Shown: positions 1 to 6,452 of the stretch, piece by piece
Numbering within the stretch: the stretch's first letter is position 1
Layout: each line of letters opens with the position of its first letter
Assembly (NCBI GenBank): GCA_964607135.1
Contig: CAZSIV010000057.1
Location: forward strand, 1 to 10,491
Reading direction: 5' to 3'
DNA: 10,491 nt
Source of the DNA: Metaruminococcus_A sp964607135
GTDB lineage: Bacteria > Bacillota > Clostridia > Oscillospirales > Ruminococcaceae
Position numbers and translations under genes: made by a program
The notes under the pieces: generated by a model
What the model was told of the DNA's origin: nothing
What the model saw: only the letters and a program-made list of their open reading frames with translations
Database searches by the model: none

Positions 1-51
1 ACCATATTCGCTGTTTTCGGGCCCTATTTTTTCATCTTTACTTTACAGTAC
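1..51 (+). repeat. Left copy of a gapped element shared with the right end
   Basis: Ordered blocks accat, ctg, cggg, tttcat and actttacagtac occur here with short gaps. The same blocks occur in the same order on the minus strand at 10443-10489. Between blocks the gaps are 5, 4, 8 and 4 bases here, and 5, 1, 8 and 3 in the other copy. In both places the element lies upstream of a gene pointing into the window. It could be a shared promoter or operator, or a dispersed repeat. A TTCATC / TATAGT pair (31-36, 55-60, spacer 18) could be a weak promoter partly inside it. Confidence 0.45.
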
Positions 52-151
52 CTTTATAGTATATAAATGAATTATATGGAAACAATTTTTTCTGTCAATA
101 GGTTAAAAGAAACATTTCGATGATTTTTCTGCATTTATTCCCATCAATCTT

Positions 152-157
152 TATAAT
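152..157 (+). promoter_or_regulatory. Possible -10 box of the XRE regulator gene
   Basis: A perfect TATAAT lies at 152-157 in the AT-rich leader. No good -35 hexamer is seen 16-18 bases upstream (CTGCAT at 129-134 is the nearest candidate). A start near 164 would give a leader of about 40 bases to the ATG at 206. The rest of 52-172 is AT-rich and shows no gene. Confidence 0.35.
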
Positions 158-205
158 TTAAGTCATAAGAAGGTGGATCACAATAGGCGCAGGACGGTGC
201 AAGGA

Positions 206-610
206 ATGGATAAAAAACGGAATCGGCTGCCGCACAGGCTCAAAAGCCTCCGGGAGGAAAAGGGGATCAGTCAATACAAGCTCGCGGAGCGCCTCGGCGT
301 TTCCAGAGGGCTGCTGAGCAACTATGAACAGGGCAGCAGGGAACCGGACTATGACACGCTGATCCTGATTGCGGATTATTACGGGGTCTCCGCCGATTAT
401 CTGCTGGGGCTGACCGATGTGAAGGGGCGGCTGCTGGACTGCCGGAAACAGATGGATTACCAGAGGCTTTTTAACGACATTGCGAATCTGTCCCCTCAAA
501 GCCTGGCGGAAGTCAAGCGGTGCCTGGAGCTGGTCAAAATGTGGGAGGCGCTGCATCGAAGCGATGGGAAAGCAGCCCCATCCGCCGGCGAGGGAACGGA
601 AAGCAGTTGA
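206..610 (+). CDS. XRE/Cro-CI family HTH transcriptional regulator
   Basis: A small DNA-binding regulator of 134 residues from ATG 206. A helix-turn-helix of the XRE type spans about residues 8-65: a KSLREEKGISQ helix, then KLAERLGVSRGLLSNYEQG as turn and recognition helix, then PDYDTLILIADYYGVSADYLLG, which is the typical end of the domain. The C-terminal 60 residues are mostly helical and charged, may support dimer formation, and show no recognisable sensor or peptidase domain. The start is uncertain: in-frame GTGs at 173 and 197 are possible, but neither has a well-spaced ribosome site, and the ATG fits the usual short N-terminus of the family. The gene stands alone and ends at a strong terminator. 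Such proteins are usually repressors; the target cannot be read from the sequence, although the element at 1-51 upstream is a candidate for autoregulation. Confidence 0.9.
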   Translation: MDKKRNRLPHRLKSLREEKGISQYKLAERLGVSRGLLSNYEQGSREPDYDTLILIADYYGVSADYLLGLTDVKGRLLDCRKQMDYQRLFNDIANLSPQSLAEVKRCLELVKMWEALHRSDGKAAPSAGEGTESS

Positions 611-615
611 GATGC

Positions 616-654
616 AAAAAGCCCTCCGATGCGATATGCATCGGAAGGCTTTTT
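616..654. terminator. Bidirectional intrinsic terminator
   Basis: A long hairpin: 616-632 pairs with 638-654 with a single mismatch (624/646) around a 5-base loop. It has an A-run on the left and a T-run on the right, so it can end the XRE transcript on the plus strand and the histidine kinase operon arriving on the minus strand. Confidence 0.85.
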
Positions 655-729
655 CCCGTATATAGTCTCCTTTCCAGCATTTCAGAAAAGGGCCCGGCAT
701 GGCCCACGGGAAACCCGGACGGTCGAAAA

Positions 730-1746
730 TCACTCGATCTTGATCTCCTCCCTGGAAAAATCGAGAAAGACGCGGGTTCCGCTCCCGGGCTCGGAGGAAA
801 TCCGGACGGTGTGCCCGAGCTTTCCCAGAATTTCCCGGCAGAGATAAAGACCGATTCCGGTCGATTTTTTGTCCATCCGCCCGTTGTAGCCGGTGAAGCC
901 CCGCTCGAAGATCCGCGGGAGATCCTCCGGCTGGATGCCGATCCCGGTGTCTTCGAGGATCAGCGTTTTCCGAGCGCCGGGCGCCATCCGGAGCGAGATG
1001 CTCCCCCCGGGCGGCGTGTACTTCAGGGCGTTGGAGAGGAGCTGCTCGAGCACGAAGACGATCCACTTCTCATCGGTCAGCACCCGGACGGGGAGCTCCT
1101 CCAGCCGGAGCGAAATCTTTTTGTGGATGAATACGACGGAATATTTTTTCACCGCCTGCCGGACGAGCTCATCAAGAGGACAAGCCTCCAGCCTCAGGTC
1201 GCTCGAAAGGCTTTCCAGCCGGAGGTATTGCAGCACCATTTCAACATACTGCTCGATTTTGAAGAGCTCCTGCTCCATTTCGGGGGAAGAACCGTCCCCG
1301 CTCTGCAAAAGAAGCCGCATCGCCGAAATCGGCGTTTTGATCTGATGCGCCCAAAGAGTGTAGTAATCGACCATTTCGGAAAGCCTGCCGTCCGCCCGGG
1401 AGATGATCTCCGCCTTTTCCCGATAGAGCAGCTCGAGCAGCTCCCGGCAATCCCGCTCGAGCAGGTGGCTCGGTTCGGGGAGCCGGTCGAGGGTGACAGT
1501 GATGCTGCCAAGCGCATCCCGCAGCAGGAGATGCTTTTTGCAATACTTCCAGAAATCGTACCAGACAATCGCCGCAATGACGACGAGGGTCAGCAGGGCA
1601 GCGTAAAGGTAGGCCTCCAGATCGACCCGGTAGAGCAGGTAGACGATGAGGAAGATCAGCAGAAAGCAGCTCAAGGCGACGATGCTTTTTAAGCGGTAGC
1701 GGAGATAGGCGCAGAAGAGCTTGAGCCCGGATTCATTCTGCTTCAT
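730..1746 (-). CDS. BceS-like intramembrane-sensing histidine kinase
   Basis: A membrane sensor kinase of 338 residues that would phosphorylate the response regulator encoded just upstream. Two helices (about 22-38 and 46-62) are separated by only a few residues, so there is no extracellular sensor domain; this is the layout of the BceS/GraS/BraS class. The dimerisation box WAHQIKTPIS holds the phospho-acceptor His134. The ATPase domain follows: N box LLSNALKYT (Asn239), G1 box DTGIGI (Asp266), F box around FERGF (281-284) and G2 box STGIGL (295-300). All key residues are intact. The start codon lies inside the end of the regulator gene (14-base overlap), so translation is probably coupled. 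Kinases of this class usually sense through a partner BceAB-type ABC transporter and respond to cell-wall-active peptides; no such transporter lies in this window, so the signal is unknown. Confidence 0.93.
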   Translation of the reverse strand: MKQNESGLKLFCAYLRYRLKSIVALSCFLLIFLIVYLLYRVDLEAYLYAALLTLVVIAAIVWYDFWKYCKKHLLLRDALGSITVTLDRLPEPSHLLERDCRELLELLYREKAEIISRADGRLSEMVDYYTLWAHQIKTPISAMRLLLQSGDGSSPEMEQELFKIEQYVEMVLQYLRLESLSSDLRLEACPLDELVRQAVKKYSVVFIHKKISLRLEELPVRVLTDEKWIVFVLEQLLSNALKYTPPGGSISLRMAPGARKTLILEDTGIGIQPEDLPRIFERGFTGYNGRMDKKSTGIGLYLCREILGKLGHTVRISSEPGSGTRVFLDFSREEIKIE

Positions 1747-2422
1747 GGTCGTCCTCCAGCAGATAGCCCAGCCCCTTTTTGGTCTGAATCAGCTCCTCCA
1801 GCCCGAGGTCTTTGAGCTTCCGGCGCAGCCGCGCCACATTGACGGTGAGGGTGTTGTCGTCGATAAAGCTGTCGTTGTCCCAAAGATGGCGCATCATCGC
1901 CTCGCGGGACACGGTGTGCCCCCGATTCTCAAAGAGAAGCTGAAGGATTTTGTATTCGTTCTTGGTCAGGTCGATCGTCTCGCCCCGGTAGGAGACGCTG
2001 GCATCCCCGAGATTTAAAAGGACGCCCCGGCACTCAAGGGTGTTGATCTGCTCCCGGAAGGAGTAGGTCCTGCGCAGCAGCGCCTGGATTTTTGCAACGA
2101 CGACGTTTAAATCAAAGGGCTTTGCAATAAAGTCGTCCCCGCCCATATTGACCGCCATGACGATGTTCATGTTGTCTCCGGCGGAAGAGAGAAAGATGAT
2201 CGGCACCTGGGAGCGCTTCCGGATTTCGGCGCACCAGTGGTAGCCGTTATAGGAGGGCAGCGCGATATCCATCAGCACCAGATGGGGTTTGTATTGCGCA
2301 AAAAAGCCGACGACATCCCGGAAGTCGGTGATGTATGCGGCGGAAAAGCCCCAGCCCTCCAGGGATTTTTTCAGCGTTTCCGCAATGGTGTAGTCGTCTT
2401 CCACAATCAGGATTTTATACAT
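1733..2422 (-). CDS. OmpR/PhoB-family response regulator (BceR-like)
   Basis: A transcription factor of 229 residues paired with the kinase downstream. The receiver domain (about 1-115) has the acidic pair Asp9/Asp10, the phosphorylation site Asp52 in LVLMDIALPS, Ser80 at the conserved Ser/Thr position and Lys101 in AKPFD. A winged-helix DNA-binding domain follows (about 130-225), with the DLTKNEYKILQLL start, VNVARLRRKL recognition helix and the GLGY wing. The start is ATG 2422, with GGAGAGG three bases before it; an in-frame ATG at 2461 would add 13 residues that the family does not have. The hydrolase gene ends only 48 bases upstream with no strong terminator between, so the three genes probably form one transcript. 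Targets are unknown. Confidence 0.94.
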   Translation of the reverse strand: MYKILIVEDDYTIAETLKKSLEGWGFSAAYITDFRDVVGFFAQYKPHLVLMDIALPSYNGYHWCAEIRKRSQVPIIFLSSAGDNMNIVMAVNMGGDDFIAKPFDLNVVVAKIQALLRRTYSFREQINTLECRGVLLNLGDASVSYRGETIDLTKNEYKILQLLFENRGHTVSREAMMRHLWDNDSFIDDNTLTVNVARLRRKLKDLGLEELIQTKKGLGYLLEDDHEAE

Positions 2423-2451
2423 AGACCTCTCCGTTTCAGGTTTTTCTCCTC

Positions 2452-2470
2452 TTCTCTTCAATTAAGAGAA
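2452..2470. other. Small hairpin between hydrolase and response regulator genes
   Basis: TTCTCTT (2452-2458) and AAGAGAA (2464-2470) form a 7-bp stem with a 5-base loop directly after the hydrolase stop codon. No T-run follows in either direction, so it is not a convincing terminator. It may act in mRNA processing or be chance. Confidence 0.3.
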
Positions 2471-4864
2471 TCAAAATTCGAGCGCGATTTCAACCGGCTC
2501 CCCGGCGTCGCAGTTCACTGTGACGCCGTTTCCTTCGGGTTGACATAATTTTCCGTTCACCATGATTGAGCGGATCCCGTACCGGTACCGGAAAACAAGC
2601 GGCTGACCGGTTAGAGAAACAACGGCTGCGCGAAGCGTTCCGGCCTTGCAGTCCCATTCCATAGACCGGAGCTTCGCGGCTGTATAGAGGCATATTCCCT
2701 CAATCGAGCCCTTTTCCAGCGCCCGGGGCAGCGCAGGGAGAAATTCCACAACGCCGGGTTCGGAATAAACGGCCATCTCCGCAAGGAAGGCGGGGACGCC
2801 GCCCAGCATATCGGGGAAAAAGAGGCGGTAAGGGTAGTGGTACGTCTGGAAGCTTCGGCTGACAAAGCCGTGCTCCATCAGTATTTTCAGGTTGTGAGTC
2901 GCGTCCTCCGCGTCCTTCAAACGGATAGCAGTAAACAAGCGGTGCATAATCCCGTGGGCCGAATCGTTTTCGTGGGCGTGCTTGCGGTTGGAAAGCTGAA
3001 TGGCCGCCGCAAGCTCGGGGTTTTTCTCCCAGGTTGCCTCACGGCCGGGCCAGGCTGCGTAGTGGTGGGAAACATGGCGGTGGTCGTAATCCTCCGGGAT
3101 CCCTGTCCAGGCCCATTCTTTCAGCGCGCCCTCCTCATCCGTGAGAAAATCGGGCATCTTTTCGAGCATTTCCTTCCACTGGGCGGTTTCGCCTCCACGG
3201 CCCAGCGTTTCAAGGGAGTCGATCAGGTTTTCAAGCACCTCGCGGCAGATCATGATATCCATGCAGGCGTTGATAACCATCCCCCAGCGTTTGGTTCCGG
3301 TCCAGCTCTCAGGGGAGAAGCTAGGGTAAAATATGTATTTGCCGTTTTCATCGGTGTCGGTGAGAAAGTCCTTGTAAAACGCCGCGATCTCCAAAAGGCC
3401 GGGCAAAACCCGTTCCTTGAGAAAGACTTTGTCCCCGGTGACAAGATAATGGCCCCAGAGCTCGTTATAAATCCATCCTAGGCTGCCCGTCCAGCAGTGG
3501 TGGGGGTAGGTTGAGGAAAAGTGATAAAAGATGCCGGTGTTGTAGTCGCAGTGGATGGAACCGAGCGCCCCGCCGCAGCCGTAAAGCTTTTTGGCGTTGG
3601 TGCGGAAATCCTCCATCTTATCCTCGTAAAAACGGAAGTAAACGTCCATCTCTTCCGGGAGCCCGGTGATGTTGCCGCTGCACACCTGAAGGTTTGTATT
3701 GATGTTGTGCTGGCCAAACATCGGCGGGAGCTTGCCGGTGTCCATAATCAGGTAAAACCGGGCGCTGTCATAAAGCTTTTCAAGCAGCATCCCGTTCAGG
3801 TCGTCCCGGCTGTGCTGGAGCTTGAGAAGTTCCTCGGAAGAATAAGCCCACTCATCCTCGTTGCCGAGGTGGATCTCAGAGCGTTCCATCTTTTCGCCGA
3901 GGATAGAGCGGTTTTCCTTTAGAATTTCTTCCGCGCTGAACGGCTCTGCCGCAAGCGTTTCGAAATCCTTTTCCGCGAGTGCGTGACTGTATCCCTCTTC
4001 ATACCGGACAATCCGGGTGACAAAGGTGATTCGATCGGCGCCTTTAACGGTCAGTCGGTTTCCGGCAGCAGCCGCTGTGCCGCCTTCCCGGATGATCCGG
4101 GTCACAGCGGTGTAGCCGAGGCTGCCGAACTCCGGGTTGTAGGCACAGCCGAGCAGCGCCCGGTCTTCCTCTACCCTGGTAAAAAAATCGCCTTCCAAAG
4201 ACTGATCGCTCCAGCCCTGATCCTCGTGATCCGGCAGAACAAAGACAAAGTCGGCGTTCAGGCCGCCCTTTTTCGGCGCTTTTACCGTTTGATAAACCAG
4301 GTTTCGGCCGAAGGACGGAACCGTTCTGCGAAGCCAATCGCCGTCGCCGTCGGTGAAACGAACCGTCACTTCCCCGCTTAGGAGGTCGAGAAACCGCAGA
4401 TAACCGGAGAAATCCCGTTCTTCCGATTCAATTTTCAGGTCAAAAGCGCGCACCTTTGAAAGGGTGCTCATAGGGATCGTGCGGCCGTCGTCCGTGACGA
4501 AAAGATTCTTTCCGAACCCCTGCTCCTCCCAATTTTTCCGCATCACCTCACTCGCTTCGTCGTAGGCCCCTTTGAGAAGCAGTTCCCGCACCTTCGGGAG
4601 GATCCCGGTCAAATCCGGCAGTTCGGGCACGCCTTTGCGGATCGGCACATAGAGCGATTCATGCCAATAGGAAACAGTCTCATCAAACGGGCCGCCATAG
4701 ACGTCGGCTCGCAGGGCACCGTTTCCGGTGAGGAGCGCATCGCCGAGCTGACCGGCAGGATAAAGGCTGCAAAGATTTCGCCTGGGCAGGATTTTCTTCC
4801 GCAGCTCAAGCCGCATATAGGGATAGCTTGGTTTTTCCCGTTTTACCGTGGCAGAACCGTTCAT
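2471..4864 (-). CDS. GH95-like glycoside hydrolase (putative alpha-L-fucosidase/galactosidase)
   Basis: A large enzyme of 797 residues that probably cleaves terminal alpha-L-fucose or a related sugar from glycans. The fold cues are those of family GH95. An N-terminal sandwich domain begins with TGNGALRADVYGG (about 47-58). An (alpha/alpha)6 barrel follows with NINTNL (Asn387 and Asn389, matching the Asn pair that supports catalysis in GH95), YPSFSPESW (Glu519, matching the catalytic acid), HRHVSHHYAAWPG (about 595-607) and FPDMLGG (Asp685, near the second catalytic position). The family LPALP motif is at about 709-713, followed by a C-terminal beta domain. The FPDMLGG segment departs from the usual FQIDGNFGG, so substrate range may differ. 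There is no signal peptide, so the enzyme should act in the cytoplasm on imported oligosaccharides. ATG 4864 has AAAGGAAGG eight bases upstream. The frame stays open upstream, and a GTG at 4978 with its own GGAGAGG site could add 38 residues. Confidence 0.82.
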   Translation of the reverse strand: MNGSATVKREKPSYPYMRLELRKKILPRRNLCSLYPAGQLGDALLTGNGALRADVYGGPFDETVSYWHESLYVPIRKGVPELPDLTGILPKVRELLLKGAYDEASEVMRKNWEEQGFGKNLFVTDDGRTIPMSTLSKVRAFDLKIESEERDFSGYLRFLDLLSGEVTVRFTDGDGDWLRRTVPSFGRNLVYQTVKAPKKGGLNADFVFVLPDHEDQGWSDQSLEGDFFTRVEEDRALLGCAYNPEFGSLGYTAVTRIIREGGTAAAAGNRLTVKGADRITFVTRIVRYEEGYSHALAEKDFETLAAEPFSAEEILKENRSILGEKMERSEIHLGNEDEWAYSSEELLKLQHSRDDLNGMLLEKLYDSARFYLIMDTGKLPPMFGQHNINTNLQVCSGNITGLPEEMDVYFRFYEDKMEDFRTNAKKLYGCGGALGSIHCDYNTGIFYHFSSTYPHHCWTGSLGWIYNELWGHYLVTGDKVFLKERVLPGLLEIAAFYKDFLTDTDENGKYIFYPSFSPESWTGTKRWGMVINACMDIMICREVLENLIDSLETLGRGGETAQWKEMLEKMPDFLTDEEGALKEWAWTGIPEDYDHRHVSHHYAAWPGREATWEKNPELAAAIQLSNRKHAHENDSAHGIMHRLFTAIRLKDAEDATHNLKILMEHGFVSRSFQTYHYPYRLFFPDMLGGVPAFLAEMAVYSEPGVVEFLPALPRALEKGSIEGICLYTAAKLRSMEWDCKAGTLRAAVVSLTGQPLVFRYRYGIRSIMVNGKLCQPEGNGVTVNCDAGEPVEIALEF

Positions 4865-4942
4865 AATAAAAACCTTCCTTTGATTTGAATTTTGGGCCGG
4901 TTCGGGCTGAGCGATTGCATCGGCCGCCGCGTCGACAATGAG

Positions 4943-4995
4943 GATACAATCGTCTTTCGCAATCGAAATTTTATCCACAACCCTCTCCGTTTCAG
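4943..4995 (-). repeat. Decayed copy of the response regulator start region
   Basis: On the minus strand the bases CTGAAACGGAGAGG (4982-4995), three more bases and then GTG (4976-4978) match the ribosome site and start of the response regulator gene (CTGAAACGGAGAGG at 2426-2439, then ATG at 2422). The first 12 codons also align in register: 25 of 36 bases are identical, and 10 of the 11 differences are transitions. The encoded residues VDKISIAKDDCI parallel MYKILIVEDDYT. This part of the hydrolase leader therefore looks like a relic of a response regulator gene start, read in frame with the hydrolase. Confidence 0.55.
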
Positions 4996-5006
4996 TTTTT
5001 TCTTTC

Positions 5007-5083
5007 CTTAGTATAAACGGTTTAAGGCGGAAAAGCAATAAAATGGATTTCTCCCGCTCTGACTATCTTAGTTTAAACAATTT
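5007..5083. repeat. Direct repeat pair in the divergent promoter region
   Basis: CTTAGTATAAACGGTTT (5007-5023) and CTTAGTTTAAACAATTT (5067-5083) match at 14 of 17 bases and are spaced by exactly 60. The first overlaps the -10 box of the hydrolase promoter; the second contains the palindrome GTTTAAAC (5071-5078). They could be binding sites for a regulator acting on the divergent promoters. Confidence 0.4.
5010..5038 (-). promoter_or_regulatory. Sigma-A-type promoter of the hydrolase/two-component operon
   Basis: On the minus strand there is a -35 TTGCTT (5033-5038), a 17-base spacer and a -10 TATACT (5010-5015). Transcription would begin near 5003, leaving a leader of about 140 bases before ATG 4864. 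That leader contains the regulator-like ribosome site and GTG at 4978. Confidence 0.7.
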
Positions 5084-5105
5084 CGGGAATTTTGCCTAAA
5101 ACAGA

Positions 5106-5134
5106 TTGACATATCCATCCGTTTTACTTACAAT
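5106..5134 (+). promoter_or_regulatory. Strong sigma-A-type promoter of the membrane protein gene
   Basis: A consensus -35 TTGACA (5106-5111), a 17-base spacer and a -10 TACAAT (5129-5134). Transcription would start near 5141, about 75 bases before ATG 5216. It is divergent from the hydrolase promoter, with 67 bases between the two -35 boxes. Confidence 0.8.
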
Positions 5135-5215
5135 AAAACCGTCGCATGAATATAGAGGTATTTCCAGACGAAAAACGGCTTTTATTGCAATCTATCCAAT
5201 TCAGGAGGAACCACC

Positions 5216-5700
5216 ATGGCAAATAAAAAAGGCGCCCGCCGGTTCTCTTGAACGTCGTCCTGCTTTTGCTTCAGCTGGGCATCTTCGCCCTGGGGGCGCT
5301 TCCCAACGCGGTGATGTCCGTCACAGTGACCCCGGAAGAGTGGATCACCGTCACCTGTTCTTATTACAGCTTGTACCCGATCGGCGCCGGGGCCGACTTC
5401 GCCCCTGCCTTTTCCATCCTGTTTGCCGTTTTATCGGCAGGGTGGTGCACGGTCTGCCTGATCCGGCGCAAAAGCGTCCTCGAAACCAGATGGATCTGGG
5501 TTGCGGCCTTTGATCTCACCATCTGCGTCCTTTCCTTCTCGTCGCTCTGGTGGTACGGCCCGGCGTACCTGTCCCCCTCCAATTACGGGATTGCGGCGCT
5601 GTCGCTGGCTGCGTTTGTCCTCCTCGTCCTGGCCGAACGGCGCGCAGTCAGGCGTGGGAAAGCAGCGGAGGGTCTGCCGCATAAGGAAAACGGTCTGTGA
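5216..5700 (+). CDS. Four-helix membrane protein with apparent frameshift near the start
   Basis: A small integral membrane protein of unknown function. A perfect AGGAGG (5203-5208) precedes ATG 5216, but that frame reaches TGA at 5249-5251 after 11 codons. The long open frame, readable from a TTG at 5248, lies at -1. One extra A in the A6 run at 5225-5230 would join the two, giving 161 residues beginning MANKKRRPPVLLNVV. Predicted helices of the joined protein lie at about 14-30, 63-82, 93-111 and 123-140, with an Arg/Lys-rich cytosolic tail. Between helices 1 and 2 is a stretch of about 30 residues, probably outside. The gap could be a true mutation, a sequencing error, or slippage on the A-run. 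Translation from TTG 5248 alone is possible but has no ribosome site. I do not recognise the family. The gene ends at a terminator shared with the convergent zincin gene. Confidence 0.7.
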
Positions 5701-5718
5701 CGGTTATTTGAAGGCTTT

Positions 5719-5757
5719 AAAAAGGCCCGGCCCCATCAAAAGGAGCCGGGCTCTTTT
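5719..5757. terminator. Bidirectional intrinsic terminator between convergent genes
   Basis: GCCCGGCCCC (5725-5734) pairs with GGAGCCGGGC (5742-5751) with one mismatch and a 7-base loop. It is followed by TCTTTT on the plus strand and preceded by an A-run that gives TTTTT on the minus strand. It can end both the membrane protein transcript and the reductase/zincin transcript. Confidence 0.8.
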
Positions 5758-5760
5758 CTG

Positions 5761-6389
5761 TTATTCTCCCGCCTCGGATCCCTGTCCGGCTGCATCCATG
5801 CCGGAACAGTCCTGATCCCCTTTCGCAAAAAGCTCCATCGCCACGCCGGAATCCCGCACCAGCAAGTCCTTCGGGAACTTCCGAAGGATCGTGAAGACGT
5901 AGAGATCCCCCGCAGCCCCGGAAACGTTGATTATCTGGAGGAGATAAACCACCCAGAACCATCCATAGGGGACGAAAAAATTGAGCAGCAGGAGGAGAAC
6001 CCCCAAAAGGACGATCGGGGAAAGGGCGATGATGCCGTACTCCTTTTTATCAAAAAAGGCGGTGCTCCCTGCATAGGCGTACAGACCGGTAAACCCGTAC
6101 TTCGGCTTTACGCCGCCGTACAGCTTCATAAGGATGCCGTGCGTCCATTCGTGCAGGAAGAGGTAAAGGATAATCCCAACGACAAGGACTGCGGTTTTGA
6201 TCAAAAGAACATAGGGCGGCTCATCCGGGGAGAACAGGTCGGAAAGCGGGATGAAGAAAGCCGCAGGGGCGATCATAGCGGCGGCGATCACCAGCCCGCC
6301 GATATTTACCAGCAGGGCTGATTTTTTGTCTTTTGCAGATCGATGCTGCGAATAAGCCGGTATCCTTTCGGCAGATCGGTTGTATGCAT
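5761..6389 (-). CDS. DUF3267-type membrane zincin with apparent frameshift
   Basis: A putative membrane metalloprotease. The long frame (5761-6291 and a little upstream) carries the zinc motif HEWTH, two possible partners (a later GDLYVF Asp near residue 162 as candidate third ligand) and several hydrophobic segments: about 67-80 holding the motif, 120-137 and 143-153 in joined numbering. This is the pattern of DUF3267, a family of site-2-protease-like zincins whose substrates are mostly unknown. The natural start is ATG 6389 (GGAGG six bases upstream), encoding MHTTDLPKGYRLIRSIDLQK, but this frame hits a stop within 30 codons. One extra A, either in the A4 (6332-6335 region) or the A6 run (6322-6327), gives an intact 209-residue protein continuing KKSALLVNIGG. 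The reductase gene ends 63 bases upstream, so the two are likely co-transcribed. It may be a real pseudogene or a sequence error. Confidence 0.75.
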
Positions 6390-6452
6390 AAAATTCCTCC
6401 CGACAATTCGATGATTGCTTTGGATCGTCAGGCCCCGCAAAAGTATCCGCCC

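Noticed and set aside
158..1066. Minus-strand open frame of 302 codons across the XRE gene
   Set aside because: It overlaps the XRE gene, a terminator and the kinase gene, and shows no domain; it arises from GC-rich codon bias.
520..1692. Long plus-strand open frame of 390 codons
   Set aside because: It is antisense to the histidine kinase, which has all its conserved boxes; the plus-strand protein is low in sense (Pro/Arg/Gln-rich) and has no ribosome site.
4865..5038. Extension of the hydrolase to an ATG at 5038
   Set aside because: The ATG lies within the -35 box of the likely promoter, so it cannot be transcribed from it; ATG 4864 has a strong ribosome site.
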